Shown in pieces: positions 10,830-23,150 of a stretch of 64,000 bases of DNA. How positions within the stretch are numbered: position 1 is the stretch's first letter; each line of letters starts with the position of its first letter. Below the pieces are notes generated by a model. It did not search any database and was not told the origin of the DNA. It saw only the letters and a list, made by a program, of their open reading frames with translations. Source of the DNA: Blastobasis lacticolella. Lineage: Eukaryota; Arthropoda; Insecta; Lepidoptera; Blastobasidae. The stretch covers positions 12,733,001 through 12,797,000 of the forward strand of contig LR990059.1 in NCBI GenBank assembly GCA_905147135.1. The letters are read 5' to 3'. The position numbers were made by a program, and so were the translations under genes.

Positions 10830-11015
10830 CTTGCGAAACCGCCGACGCGGCGGGTCGCGGGGGGCGGGCGCGGCGGGGGCTAACGAGCTCGCTCTCCGAT
10901 TATCTACACGAGTAATTATTTCCGCCGCCCCCCCTCCCCCCCTCTTGGCCCCCCTCTGCCGCCGGCCGCGTGAATCACGCCCGCGGACGCTCGCGGCGCC
11001 GAAGGACAGTTCTTA
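10830..11015. promoter_or_regulatory. CpG-rich patch ending in TTAATGGCGC
   Basis: GACGCGGCGGGTCGCGG, GGCGGGCGCGGCGGGGG, a C-run patch, CGGCCGCGTGAATCACGCC and TTAATGGCGCTTTAGGCGG (11012-11030). Same recurring composition; function unknown. Confidence 0.35.
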
Positions 11016-11224
11016 ATGGCGCTTTAGGCGGAACCGCCTTTGATAACATGCCTGTGTCCGGTGTTGTCATACCCTTTCTCTGTGTGACGGTCGATGCACA
11101 GTCGGTGTGGAGTCGAGTGTTTGATAAGCTTTTAGGACAGTCATGATTTGTAAGCGCATAGTGCGCACTCCCAAATACTAGCTTATTACATAGCTACCCT
11201 ATTACACATTAAATCCCTTCGCAA
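11016..11224. other. No gene seen
   Basis: Intermediate composition; nothing recognised. Confidence 0.5.
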
Positions 11225-11600
11225 TGCCACCAACAAAGCGGCGGAGCGTGGCGGAATGCGGCGACACCGGGCTCGCACTCGATCGCCAAAAAAAGCGCGC
11301 GGCACATCTGCGCGGTCAATAGACGCTTGCGTCTTGCGCCTACAAGCCGTACCGTTCCGTATACCTGACGTTGACGCTCGCGATCTTATTACTGGAGTCG
11401 GGTGGAAAAAAAAACAAAGGAAGCGGCTCGGCGGCGAGCGGCCGGCGAGATTTATTGAGGCGCGGCGCCGCGGGGCCGCCGCCGCCCGCGCCTCGCGACT
11501 TCCAGGAAACGCGACGGACGAGGGCTGCGGACTGCGCGCCGCGCAGACGCCACACTGCGAGCCTCGAGACGGACTTGAGTCGCGAGTAATGTCGAGTAGG
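11225..11600. promoter_or_regulatory. Large CpG-rich patch
   Basis: Over 350 bp rich in CpG (GAAACGCGACGGACG, GGCGCGGCGCCGCGG). Long frames on both strands at once (11256-11645 plus, 11340-11684 and 11452-11739 minus) point to stop-poor DNA rather than coding. It could be an unannotated promoter CpG cluster. Confidence 0.35.
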
Positions 11601-12044
11601 CGCGAGAGCGAGTCGATTTTGGATTTCGGAGTCTATATGATGTAGAGCAAGGTATTGATGTGAAATGACGTTTGTTATTGTCATTAGACATCATCATATC
11701 ACAGCGCCCTATTAGACGCCCACAGTAATAACGCCTCATTAGTGATCACTAATCATTACAAACATTCTAAAGTACATTTCAATAGAAAAATACAAAAGTA
11801 GAACACGACCAACCGTAAGTTTTATTCACACAAATCTAAAGAAGAATCTAATATATTTGTTTTAATAAGTCAATTTATCCCTTACATAATAAGCACTTGG
11901 AGAGGATACTTGCCATTGTCGTGCTCTCCATTTGTATTTTTTTCTATTGAAACATACTTCAGAATGTTGAGCATAATTAGTGCTGATGATTAAGCTAATG
12001 AGACGTAATCACTGATTAGTGCAGTCTCGGGGCTGGTCGGCGTG
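11601..12044. other. AT-rich, no gene seen
   Basis: Contains several TGATTAG and CTAATCA homeodomain-type strings, e.g. TTAGTGATCACTAATCATTA at 11739-11758, an imperfect palindrome. Function unknown. Confidence 0.4.
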
Positions 12045-12245
12045 TGCCCGAATATTGATTGCCGGTACTATTAATAGGGCATTTGGTCCCCGGCGCGGAT
12101 GGCCGCGCACTAAGGCCTACGGTCGCCTTTCCGGTGTCCATTCCGCTAATTGGCCGGGTTCGAAGGACGCACTCGCGCGGCCGCTCGCCCGGTGTCGCGT
12201 TACTGTGCTATGGCGTCGCCACGCGCCATTGTGTGCGTGACTCGG
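12045..12245. promoter_or_regulatory. CpG-rich patch with GATGGCCGCGC core
   Basis: CGGCGCGGATGGCCGCGCAC lies at 12091-12110, and CTCGCGCGGCCGCTCGCCC further on. Two overlapping open frames without recognisable domains. Confidence 0.35.
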
Positions 12246-12689
12246 ACTCTACTCTGCTCTACATCGAGTATGGATAGAGTCGCGTTACAAACAAGGTGAC
12301 GGTTGGTAGGTAGGCGGTTGTGTAACGTTCTGTCGATTGGGAAAACTGTTTTTCGTCGAGTCGACCGATCGTGTTGTTCAGTGTCGAATGATGTGGCTCG
12401 TGGCGGTTTCTGGTGTCACCTTTTGTGGGAGTCTACAACGCAATTAAATGCAATAGGTATTGAATACGAAATCATTAATTTCACACAAAGTTCAGCATAA
12501 TATTGCTATTGTTGAAAATATTGCCATTTAGGTAACGGAAAACGATGTATTTCCCCCTCGATGTACCTACATAATATGTCCATGTCATGTTAACGAAATA
12601 ATTTGCAAGCAAACCAGTAAAACTACCTAAACATGGTGTTAACCTAATAAAATGGACACAGGAGAGTAAATTAAATCATATTCCATTTT
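12246..12689. other. No gene seen
   Basis: AT-rich; no recognised repeat. Confidence 0.55.
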
Positions 12690-13035
12690 GGGCAAAAGTG
12701 GCCCTCCAGGGCCGCACCTACGCTACTCCACCGCCGATATTTTCGCTACTCCCGTCGCCGTACCGCGAAATCGCCACTTTCGAGTACGGCCGCTTTCCGT
12801 TGGAAACTTCCGCAGGACAAGCCCTAGGGATGTGTTGGCGACTGTCGCGGCAACAATGCAGAGAAAGTAAAGCATGCTGGTGGCCTGGTGCAGCTAGAAA
12901 GTTGGTGGCGTCGGCGCTAATCGGGCGCGGCGGCCGCGAGTGAGACAGTGACCCGCCGCGCCCGCGCAGCCGTCACGCGCGCGCTGCGTGCGCCGGAGGT
13001 AGGGAGGCGACGGTGTCGATGTGTGGACGATGCAT
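12690..13035. promoter_or_regulatory. CpG-rich patch
   Basis: Evenly CpG-bearing sequence (12690-12830) followed by a denser block with GGGCGCGGCGGCCGCGAG and GCCGTCACGCGCGCGCTGCG. The frame 12698-12943 is open for 81 codons but shows no domain. Confidence 0.3.
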
Positions 13036-13769
13036 CATTTTGGATCAACGCGGGAGGAGAGAGTTGGCCAGAAAAAATATTGTAATTTTCAGATAGAGTA
13101 TAGGTATAATTCCTAATTTTTTTTAATTTAAACCTCTATGCTTACTGCCACCATTATGTATTACTACTTAGACAAAATTTTAGGAAATGATTGCTCTTTA
13201 GGAAAATAATTGTTTTTCCTTCTGGCCGGCGAAATAATAATGTTTTTAGGTAAAAAAATGTATGAAACGTGAATTATGTATTTAAGATCTGGCTCGCCAG
13301 TGCCCGACATGGTAACCATCGATGCGAAATGGAGATGTGGAATTAGATTAAATATTTTAGGTTTTTGCGCCTATTATGAAATACAAACAATACGCATATT
13401 TTTCGTAGCATTAGGTAGGGTAGAGGCAGTACCACATTGCTCTATTTGACTATTACAAATAATACTATAATCAAATAAATAATAATACATAATAAGACAT
13501 TATTTTAATTTCAATACCCAATTTACTTTTCCAAACCAAACCAATTTACTTTCCCAAATATTAATTTTTAATAATAATATACAATCGTTTTTTTATTTTG
13601 CCATTTATTTCATATATCTGTTAAACTCACGCAATATTTATTCTGGTCGATGTCTTGAATAGGTAGTAAGCAATTAACCATTATTTACCATACTTAGTAT
13701 CCTCAAACGATTATCGTTAATCATTAGGAATATCGACATTTCGATAGTATCGATACTTTGACTGATTCG
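13036..13769. other. AT-rich, no gene seen
   Basis: Very AT-rich, with a short direct duplication CCCAATTTACTTTTCCAAA / CCAATTTACTTTCCCAAAT near 13518-13559. No coding evidence. Confidence 0.6.
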
Positions 13770-13960
13770 CACGTCTCTACCGCGAGCGTCGCGCGGGCGC
13801 GGTGACCTCGCGAACGCGGTGCACGCAGCGCGCGCGCAGCTATATGCATACACACAGCGTATAGCGCACACGCGAACCTATACGTACCAACGATACGTAT
13901 AGCTAGTTGGTATCGGGTGCCTATTCTCGCGCCGCGAAATCGCGAGCTCGACATTATCTC
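13770..13960. promoter_or_regulatory. CpG-rich patch
   Basis: CGCGAGCGTCGCGCGGGCGC and GCACGCAGCGCGCGCGCAGC, then GTATATAG-like AT/CG alternation. No coding evidence. Confidence 0.25.
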
Positions 13961-14209
13961 TTGCCACAAATCTTGATTAACGATAAATATCTACTTATAT
14001 ACCGTAATATCGTGGACTGCACCTGCACTTAACATCAAGTGAGACGGCAGTCAAATATCTGATATTTTATAAAAAGTTATTTGTTATTAAAGGATCGTTG
14101 AAGATCATTGGTGCGTTTTTGGCTTGAATTAAGATTTCAGCGACATTTTTAATACAGATTTGTGGATATGATTCCGTAACCTTGGTTTGAACTGCAAATA
14201 ATCGCTTAT

Positions 14210-14325
14210 CGGTAGTTCAAGGGATCGTTGCTTCGACGAATTAAGCAATCGTTCTTTCGCACAAACTATCGTCGCACCTAATTTCGAAAAATAATTCATC
14301 GAAGCAACGATCCGTCGAACTACCG
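14210..14325. repeat. Imperfect inverted repeat, 34-bp arms
   Basis: Left arm 14210-14243 and the reverse complement of 14292-14325 agree at 31 of 34 positions (core GGATCGTTGCTTCGA), with a 48-bp loop. Size and form suit a MITE or foldback remnant. The overlapping minus-strand frame 14129-14539 is therefore doubtful as a gene. Confidence 0.8.
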
Positions 14326-15175
14326 ACCCTATTGACAGAAACGTCGTACCGCGAGAATCGCCCCCCGGCCGGTAGAGCCGGACTCTACACGCGTTGCAAC
14401 GCGAGCCGAGGTTGCGCGAGTGTTTATGCGATGAGATATTCATGCTTGAAGATAAGTGTACGGTGACAAGGTGAGCTATGGCTGTTTTTATTGTTTCAAG
14501 ACTCGACTCCGCTATTTCGAGGGCCGTTATGTCTCGCACCTATTACGAAACGTACCACGTTTTTGTCTGAGTAGGTAAACTGTTTACTTCCCAAAGCTTA
14601 CGGTTAGGTATTTACATATCAATTGTGCTATAATGATAACAGAATTACTACTAATTAATCCAATCAATGCTACAGCGTCAGACGCCGAGCCTGGTGGCCG
14701 CAAGCCAATCTGTCATCGTCACCGAAATCAATGTTAAATCCCAACACTACTTGTATTGTACGTATATTATAGTGGAAAAATTCGAAAATGACGACGTCAT
14801 TCCACCTTCCGACTGACTGACAACCCTTCGAGTACCCAAAGTACTGTTATTGCCGCCCGGGGAGCGGGTACAGCGTTCGGGGACACAATGCGCGCCGTAG
14901 CCCGCCGCTGTCGCAAAGAAACGCGTGCATACAAAAGGTGGATCGAAACGCGGCGCGCTGTTATCTCGGTGCACAAAGAGCTCGCTTATTTAAGCGGTGC
15001 GGCGCGGCGCGGTTGCGTCACCGGCTCGCGGCATCGCATCGGGCGGATATAGCGGCTATCGATCAAGCGGCACTTTTATTTTGCCCGCGCGCCGCCGGTT
15101 TGCGTGAGCGTTTGCCGCATAGATCGTTGGCGGGTTTGCGAGTGTTGCGACGCTATCGTGGCCACTCATAATTAT
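14326..15175. promoter_or_regulatory. Alternating CpG patches (14340-14415; 14840-15165)
   Basis: The first patch has CGCCCCCCGGCCGG and CGCGTTGCAACGCGAGCCG; the second has GGTGCGGCGCGGCGCGGTTG and repeated TTGCG/CGCAA steps. Separated by AT-rich sequence. No gene recognised. Confidence 0.25.
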
Positions 15176-16469
15176 ACCAACCAACTTTAGTGACAACATG
15201 CTACATTTTTTTCTTTATAGATGCAACGGCATGTTAAAATAGGCTTGATCAAGCCAAAATGATCGCGTGTCGGAAGGAATTTTGGAAGGACATACTATTT
15301 GACGGAAAATTTCTTCCCATACCCATCCCATTTCATGCCAATTGGAACCAGTTGGACCATGCGGCATGACGGTGCGTGGTCACCATAAATCGCATTGGTC
15401 TGCTGGTGGATCGGCTTTGCCAGATGTCCCGATTTTTGACCAAAGTTGAATTGTTTCGCTCGGGATGGAATCAGACGGGGAAAAGTTGGAATTATTAGGA
15501 AGTTCTAAATACACCACTAAAAACGCACATGCTCTTTAAAATGTTAAGCGCTAGCAAACATAAATAGTACGAATTAGAGAACTGTAGGCAATGTAAACAA
15601 TAACTTTCCTATTGTTATGAGAGCTTGGAGCTCAACTGATAAAACAGTTTTATTCTAATTTTCGTTTCCTAGTAACTATCTCAACTTCTATCTGTTTTAC
15701 CAAAGGCGTGTTTGGTTGCGATGATGTTGAGAAATAATTTTAAAATCGAACCTAACACGTTGACTGAATAAATGAATCAATCAACCACCAGCTTTTGACG
15801 TAAGAACCCCGCTTTTTTACTCAAAACGTTTCTCAATTACGCTTTGCCCGAAATATCTGCCCACGCTGGCTTCGTAACACGTTTTGTTACGATGAGCCTG
15901 GTATACGAAAAAAGGGCTCGCTTAATGCGCACTCGATAGGATCAACGTGCAAAAATTTTCCTCGTATTCCAATAGATTATTACGTAGTTAATGTAAGTAG
16001 TTGGTGTGTGTGGGCGACACACATGTCCAATGACAAGCACGTAAGATGCAGACCCAGACTTGGGACTCAGATTCTTCCGGCAGGCTTTGGTGGAGAATTC
16101 GGTTTTCAAATCCGTGCAGAAAGTGGAGAACATTGCATTCTGTATTTTGAATAGCTGATAACAAATTATGGTTAAGCCTATTATATGTGTATCTATTAAT
16201 ATTTGTGTCTATCTTTCAAATGATTACAGTTAAAACCACCGTTATCATCAATCAAATCAGTACCTAATACCTATGATAGTAAAATTGTAAACAGATATTA
16301 TCATTGTAAATCATACATAATATTATTATTATGTTTGGGGGAAACCCCCGCATTTGTTTCCGCATAATCTTTTTTCGAAATGTCTTGATATTTCACATCC
16401 CGCTAGATGTACAAGAAATCCGATACTTCTAAGATATATTATTTTGTAGTATCTGGGGTGACTTATACA
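15176..16469. other. No gene seen; small perfect hairpin at 16336
   Basis: AT-rich with no recognised repeat. GTTTGGGGGAAACCCCCGCA near 16334-16353 forms a short 5-bp GC hairpin. The minus frame at 15942-16133 has no domain. Confidence 0.5.
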
Positions 16470-16650
16470 ATCTGGTCAGGTTCCCCTGTTACCAGGGCCA
16501 CGGAGGTCAGGTGGCAGTCGCTCCACTGTAATTACCTGATCTGCTACAACCTGGATCATGGTCAAGGCGGACCGCAGTCTCTCGCGCAACGAGAGCGCAA
16601 CAGGGATACTGAAGCCAAGATGATTAATAATATTTTTTATTGTTCATGGC
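16470..16650 (+). repeat. Dispersed repeat family A, copy 4
   Basis: CAATCTGGTCAGGTTCCCC, TGTTACCAGGGCCACGGAGG, CTGGATCATGGTCAAGGCGG, CAACGAGAGCGCAACAGGG. It lacks the CGGTGAGG part and the tRNA-like head, so it is 5' truncated. Confidence 0.8.
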
Positions 16651-17084
16651 TAAAGCTATAATGAAGTCCAAATAAAATAAACGTCTGTCGGCTATGCCTC
16701 TGATGTACGCGAAAATAGCATTGATTCGCGCACCGTTCCGCGAGGCCAACGCGACTCGGCCCGCGATGACGCCGTGGCGTGACATTCCTCGTTACTTGCA
16801 CTTCCTTGATCTATATGCTCCTTGTAGAGACTTGTAGGATACTTATTATCTTTGTCATTGGGCGGAGAGTTCATTGGCCGTGTCCGGCGGAGTAGAAAGT
16901 AGCGTCAACCCACCAACCCCACGCTTTGGTGAGTACCGTAAAAGGCGACTAATGTCATCAGAGGTTGCAGGCAGACTATCTCCGTAAACCAGATAGCTTA
17001 ACCGACAGAAAAATGTCAATCAATCAATCAAATAAAAAATGTCGGAAGTAATACTCAAATATTTCCTAAAGTAATGAACCGATT
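16651..17084. other. No gene; moth repeat fragment at 16905-16990
   Basis: CGTCAACCCACCAACCCC, then ACCGTAAAAGGCGACTAATG, is wording I know from dispersed lepidopteran repeats. The rest is unremarkable. Confidence 0.4.
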
Positions 17085-17205
17085 TAAATTAAATAAAGCT
17101 GGCTTTGAAACAAAGAAAATTGCATCGAAATCGTTCAATCCGTTCCACAAACAGATACACACGTCAAACTTTTGACCCCTCTTTGTTTTCGTCGGGGTTT
17201 AAATA
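17085..17205 (+). repeat. Repeat family E tail, copy 1
   Basis: ACAAACAGATACACACGTCA, then CTTTTGACCCCTC..TTTTCGTCGGGGTT, matches the endings at 39530-39650 and 39760-39900 (ACACGTCAAACGCATAATAC, CTTTTTTCGTCGATGGTTAA). Typical 3' end of a dispersed moth element. Confidence 0.65.
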
Positions 17206-17299
17206 TGGGCAGCAACGTTTTCTGTTGAGTATTTTCAACACTCTCATCTCTCATCCGCCTGCCTAGCGCGGAGTTTATGGCATTGTCGTCCACGAATGT

Positions 17300-17345
17300 G
17301 GAGAAGACGTACGTCCAGTAGTGAACTGTTATGGGCTCTTGAAGT
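17300..17345 (+). mobile_element. LINE 3' end signature
   Basis: GTCCAGTAGTGAACTGTTAT, then GGGCTCTTGA: a diverged AGCAGTGGACTGTTATGGGCTG ending. Confidence 0.55.
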
Positions 17346-17429
17346 ATATTTTGATTAGAAAGTTCATCGTCATACTCTACGAACAAATTGGTCATGTACA
17401 GCCATTAAGTAATGGAATGAGCTACGACT

Positions 17430-17560
17430 TTTTAAGAGAGTTTCTAAAGAAGGGTGTGAAACGGTTTTCACAGCGTTGACAATGTGCGAGATAACCAAGG
17501 TATTTCAAATGTCCGCAAGCTACGATAACTACGTAGTTCATCGTGCCTGGCGTGCCAAAC
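17430..17560 (+). pseudogene. Degenerate Jockey-like LINE C-terminus
   Basis: TTTCTAAAGAAGGGTGTGAA, ACGGTTTTCACAGC, AATGTGCGAGATAACCAAGG, TATTTCAAATGTCCGCAAGC parallels the end at 38981-39091 (FFKKGVKRF..QRVGDAPGIANVHR) but has stops and frame loss. Confidence 0.55.
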
Positions 17561-18639
17561 ATTTCCCTGTCACTTTAATAAGCCTATCAATGTTCAATAG
17601 TCATTGTATTTATTGCATTTGTATTGTAAGTTGTAGTAATTGTAAGTATTATACATGTCTTAAAGTTTTATTATAGGTACTTACATCATGAAACCCATGG
17701 GGTATGGCAAAATATATTATTTAAGTGTTAATACTTTGTGCTTAATTGGAAACAATCATATAAATGTAGTGCTCAGGCATAATTTTAAAGTGTAAAACAA
17801 TTATAAATGTCAATGTAATGTTTAAAATAATGAGGAAAATTTAATTCATACATTCAATACTTAATTCATGTCAAGTGTTCTATCAGAATGAGGCATATTA
17901 ATGACATCACATCAAATAATATCGTTGGACAATCTCACCTTCGCGCCCTACGCGTTTTATGTTTTCTACAGGCTGGACCCTCTTGGCCGCCACGCTGAAT
18001 ACTTGAAATCTTAATATTGTGATAAAGTTTTAGGCTTACGCTTAGTTATTACGGACATAGTTGGACAAACTCTCTAGCTCAAAGCGGTATCTGACGGATG
18101 TGTTCTAAATCGTAGCTACTAAGGTACCTATGTACTAGGTTGGGACTTGGTACTAAGGATATTGATATCAACACGTGGCTTGTGGTAGTGCGTTGGGAAG
18201 ACCGCAGAATTGCGATGTGGAATATTCGGTTATCGTCGGCATCGGACCACTAAATTGCAAATAGAAGGAAATAACAATGTCGCCATCGGTTCCTGTTCTA
18301 GCAATAATAATTAGTATTCCATTGGGCTTCGATTTTGATTTTTATGTAACGTAACAAACTTTACATAAATTAAATTAAACTAAAATACAATAAGTCAGAT
18401 GGGTATCCTTTTAGAGTGTGTATATGGGATGGGATGGTGGGTGGGATATGGGTGCAAATTACAAGAAATCTTAAATATACGCAATTTTTTATTTATTTAA
18501 AACATAAAGAAAATAATACAATTTTAAACGACACAACAGGCACTAATTATTTCTAATTCTTTCAGCAGACCCAAAGAAGCGTGATATTATAAAAGAAAAG
18601 CGGATACCACGTGCACATTATAGAATAAAAATATGCTAA
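17561..18639. other. AT-rich, no gene seen
   Basis: No repeat family or coding frame recognised. Confidence 0.6.
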
Positions 18640-18675
18640 TAGATACATACATATACATATACATATACATACGTG
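18640..18675. repeat. Microsatellite (ATACAT)n-like
   Basis: ATACATACATATACATATAC and continuation; simple repeat. Confidence 0.85.
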
Positions 18676-20170
18676 CTTAAATACATAATGAAGGCGTACA
18701 TAAATAGTTACACAATAACTTGTATAATACTATACATACATAAATACATATCTTATAGGTTAGACACAGAAAGGTAAATGCTCTTTTTTGTTTGTATTCC
18801 CACAAATAGCCTTCTAGATACGCAAATAGCAAACGCACTTGGGGTAACAGCTGGTTTGATATTGTTCGTCGTCATTTTGCAATAATCAGCGCCAGATAGA
18901 TTGAGCACACGCGGTGATAAGGAATAATCGCGTGCGCAAGGCCACGGATCGGCTTCGGAAACAAAAAAAATACGAGAACGACGTCTCTGCTTTATCTATT
19001 ATGAGTACACTAATCTGTTAGGAAATTTCAAGAATCTGGGGCCAATTGTTGTGGTAGTAAGTTGATAATGTATGAGTCAGTTCAAGTTCTAAGGCCAGCA
19101 TATTCCGATAGCGCAAATCTGTCTTTTGGAATGCGGCCGTGGTATTATTATTATATTTATTAGACATCCTAACATTATTGTATACTGTCGATACCCACAT
19201 CAATTTTAAATTATTATTTGTCGGTACCTACATATAGCTTGTAAACAAAATTTAAAATAATTGCCTGAAGATGAGTAATTCGAAACCGGTTGCAATTTAA
19301 TAAAATTGTATAATAAAGTGGAACTAGTGTGCAAAAAGTGATTCAATTCATTATATTTATTATTATGTGAAAAGTCCGTTAGACAATAACGTATTCAAGC
19401 AACCCAGACAGACCCTTCCCAGACTTCGCTGCGGAAAACAGCGCCAAGTCGTGCGCGGTGCGGCTTAGTTTCTTCCTGTAAAGAAGCAAATTTTTCGCTT
19501 CTTAGAAGTGCATCTTTAGAATAGTTAGTATTGTTATTATTATCAGCGTTCAATCTTACATTTTAATAGGCAGTGCACTTTGGAGATGTCTTTAGGTACC
19601 TCAACACATCCTCGTCTCGAGGCAGGTTAATCGCACTCCTCAGGAATAAACTGTGGAAACGTATTGCGACTCGTAAACTCGCGAGTTCCGCGTGGGTGCA
19701 GTATTGCATTTCCAGCCACGCAATGACACAAGTCTCCATTGCTCTCTTCGGAATACACCGATTGTTTTCGCTGGATGTTGCAAGTGTCGCTCCTCGGTAG
19801 ACAGGCGATGTACGGTAATGTTGTCGATGTGGTTGGTTGTGGACTAGGCAGGAAGTGGAGTAGTGAAAGGTCGGCCGGCATCTCTCGGACTTAAAGTTTG
19901 GCGTTTTATTTTCCGCGTCAATGACCACGTGCGAACATTTGGCGCGGCGCGCGCGTTATTAGCGGCGTGCCGGTGCCGTGTCATTGTTCTTGCAGTCTTG
20001 CGATGCTAGGGTATTACTGTTAGTGTACACTTCTTGGATGGGTAGGTGGGTGGGTATTGTAATGCTAGTCTAGTATGCTAGGGGCGCTCTGTTGACTGTT
20101 TTCTAGTCTGGCTTGGGATGGATCTCCTTAGGTAGGTGATTGTTTAGTCGGGCTTGCTTTCTAAGGGTGT
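18676..20170. other. No gene seen
   Basis: Opposing open frames at 19563-19928 (minus) and 19573-19800 (plus) have no recognised domain. A small CpG patch with GCGCGGCGCGCGCG lies near 19940. Confidence 0.45.
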
Positions 20171-22290
20171 GAAAGTAGATATGAATGAATGAAAATATTT
20201 ATTCGTTTTGCATAAAACATTCAAATAACTGTCGACCAAAAAGGAAAAGATTAGTAACTATACAACGCACGAAACGAGACATTTAAGACGTATTTGTATA
20301 GGGAAGGTTTACAATAAAACTGGCAGAGAAATCAAATAATATAGGTAAGTACTTACCTATTTACCATAAAAATTCTCAGAAACACATTAATTAGTTATTA
20401 TTAGGTTAGATGTCTGAAAATAATACCTTCCATTTAGATTGTCTTCCACCAGTTCTCGGACCAGACAATTTAATTCTCAAAATGTTGAGTATGCAAAAAG
20501 ATGAATTTGCAGAATACTGTATCCCTGAATGTTGATTGAGAAAAAAGTTGAATCTATACGTCGAAAAAGTAAGACGAAAATAATGTGTATAGGTACTGCA
20601 TGCTCTACAACTGAAGACCAACCTTTCAAAATCAGCACGCCCTTTTGGGATTCCGCAGGGTCTTTAGAATACAGAATAGACGCACTAAATAGTTAGTAAA
20701 TTACAAACAGAGCTCAATGCGGAATGGTCCATCGCAAATTAACCGTTGGGCGATATTAACGCAGACCCGCATCCCTTCCCGTTTAGTTATTACACGGGCA
20801 GCTACTTGTTTATAATTTAGTTGTCAGTTAGCTTTGGGATAGTTGCCGACTTGCGCCCGACAATTTGGCGGCTAGGGCCGAGGGACGCCTCGCGATTGGG
20901 CTCTGGCCAAAGTTTGTCTGACGTTTCTTTGGGTTTCCTAATGGGTCGATCGACCAAGATGAATATTTTTGCGGATGTGGGTGGCGGTGAACACTGTCCC
21001 ACTGAATTTAATTTCTTAGGCTTGCTTGTTTCTCTGGTTATTATTTGTCACCAGACAACATGGTTTGCATATTCATAATTCTTAAAATATACGCAGTTTC
21101 TGAATTAATGAAACATTTCTTGTCCAACTCATTGAGAATAGACTTTACATTCGCTATTCTCTTCTTGACGTAATGACCTTTATCGGGGTAATTTTTTTTG
21201 TGCTTCTTTATTTTCCATTTCTAATATAGGCCTACAAAGACTATTAGTATTTTATTTGGTCTGTCAAATTGAGAAGGTTTTTCATAATTGGCGTATCAAT
21301 TTGCAAATATTTACACAATGTGCTGATAACCAATTGACCAATCAATCATTATGCACTATGTAACTCAAGAGTTACCGCTCTCCATCGAGTGGGCTACCTG
21401 CTCGCTAGTCACGAGGCAATAAAGCCCTTTTGAACATAATAAAGCTGTCCAACCGTGGAAACACGACACACACAAAAGAAACCGAGGCCGTATCGGGCGC
21501 GATCCCTTCCCGCCGTCGCCGCGGCCTGAGTCGTCTTGGCGTTTCCTAGAAAGCCCCCGGGAGCAGCACGGCACGGCCCCGGAAATTGTTACCGACTAAT
21601 CCGTCCATCTGATTACCTTACAGTCCATAATCTATACTCCACACGCGTCCCCGATACGGGACACAGGCAGTACGTGCTGCCCCATGAGAATAGCCGCGGT
21701 GGAGCGATGATCTGGGGCGAGAGGGGCTGGGAATTAGGCAGGTTTTAGGGGCGGTTTCAAAAACGTAAATACCGGTCGTGAGGTTTTATAATTTCTACGG
21801 TATTGTCCATTTTGAACTATGGTACGGAGGATGGATGGAGTAGAGTAGACCACAGAACAACGATCGGGTCTCACCGCCCGTGCGACACGCAGGCTCTACA
21901 AAGCTTTATGAAACAGACCGATAGCGTAGGATTCAAGTAGGGGAAAGTGACCATTCGGTTTTACCAATAGATTTAGTAGTATTAGTGAATAAGTAATAGT
22001 AAATTCAGAGTTTTATTATTGAGCCCGCGGTAGCACCCCGAAGTCAAAAACTTTGATTTTTTATGAAGACCTGTATCTTCCTCCTCAATCGGTCCATCAA
22101 TAAGGATCATTACTGTGCCGACGTAGCAAGGACGTTCTGGTTTTCCATGAGCTGTTTTCGGCGTCCTTCAGCAGGGCTACCTGTATAACATATAAAATAA
22201 TTGCCCACCCTTTTGCAAGGTAGAATGTCCGATTTTCCTGGGCTAAGAACAATACGTCCCGGGATTTTAGAGGTTGACAACAGCTTTTAT
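20171..22290. other. No gene recognised
   Basis: 20180-20320 resembles the antisense tail of a LINE (GAATGAATGAAAATATTTAT). 20815-21070 is open on both strands (plus 85 codons, minus 61 codons) with mixed composition but no domain. 21480-21600 is mildly CpG-rich. Confidence 0.4.
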
Positions 22291-22294
22291 TGCT

Positions 22295-22364
22295 AATGTC
22301 CACCGTGACCACTTTCATTCAGCTGGCCCGCTCGCCTGTTTTGTCTGCCGAAAGAAAAAAAATG
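22295..22364 (+). mobile_element. Jockey-like LINE 3' tail
   Basis: GTCCACCGTGACCACTTTCA, then TCAGCTGGCCCGCTCGCCTG and an A-rich end: the post-stop tail of the element whose coding end survives at 57885-58034. Confidence 0.65.
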
Positions 22365-22984
22365 CACCCACCTTAATGGCCCAAAATACCCTACGCGTCG
22401 CTTGCTTAGCGTATTCGGATGCCATTCGTCCAACGATCACATTGTCCCAGCCACCCCTGGCAATTAATGGTAACAATGGGCGGCGCGGGCGGCCGCGGCC
22501 GTGGGACCGCGGCCACTGCGCGCGCGCACGCTGTCAATTATTTACGAGTATGGTGGACGTGGCTATGGCTACTTGCCTAGGCACTATGGCGTATGTACCT
22601 AGTAGGTATGGGTAAGGTAGGTTTCCTTATGTAGACAAAAATCAAAATGTAAATTATTTGATTGTAATTGACTACGATCATAACAGGCTTTTTTAGAAGT
22701 CTTACATGCGGTTTCTATAAAATTCATTGATATTTATATAAACATATGAAAGAAAGAAACGATTCGAGAGAAACATTCTCACATTTATTACATGAGTTAG
22801 AATTAATTATTATTATTCGAAAGTCGTTTATATTAAACTTAATCTGTCTGCCCCTGTAATGCAGGTCTTTGAATGCAGTAAAAGTTCTTACTGTTACATA
22901 CATTGTCAGCTTTTACTCGGTCGCGGTCGAAGCGTTCAACAGGCGTTTACAATCCACTGACGGATAGGTCGCGGCGTTCGGTGC
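22365..22984. other. CpG patch 22470-22540, otherwise AT-rich
   Basis: GGGCGGCGCGGGCGGCCGCG follows CAATTAATGGTAACAATG (TAATGG near 22463). No gene seen. Confidence 0.4.
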
Positions 22985-23150
22985 AATAGCAATTAACGGC
23001 AACACAATGGCCGCTGCGGGCGCGGCGCGGCGTGGGAGGGTGACTCACCGGCGCCCGCGCATCCGCCGCGGACCCCCGGCTTTTTGGAAACGGACCCCGC
23101 GGCTTGGCCCCCCTGATTACACGGTCGCGGGGCCGCGGCTACGGCGAAGT
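22985..23150. promoter_or_regulatory. CpG-rich patch with ACAATGGCCGC core
   Basis: CAATTAACGGCAACACAATG runs directly into GCCGCTGCGGGCGCGGC; the ATGGCCG core sits at 23007-23013 with a TAATT/AATTA-type site just upstream. Frames on both strands lack domains. Confidence 0.4.

Noticed and set aside
11256..11739. Frames of 95-129 codons on both strands
   Set aside because: Several overlapping open frames on both strands over one CpG-rich patch; no domain; composition artefact.
14129..14539. 136-codon minus-strand gene
   Set aside because: It runs straight through the inverted repeat at 14210-14325 and has no domain.
18640..18675. Possible regulatory or array element
   Set aside because: Plain ATACAT microsatellite.
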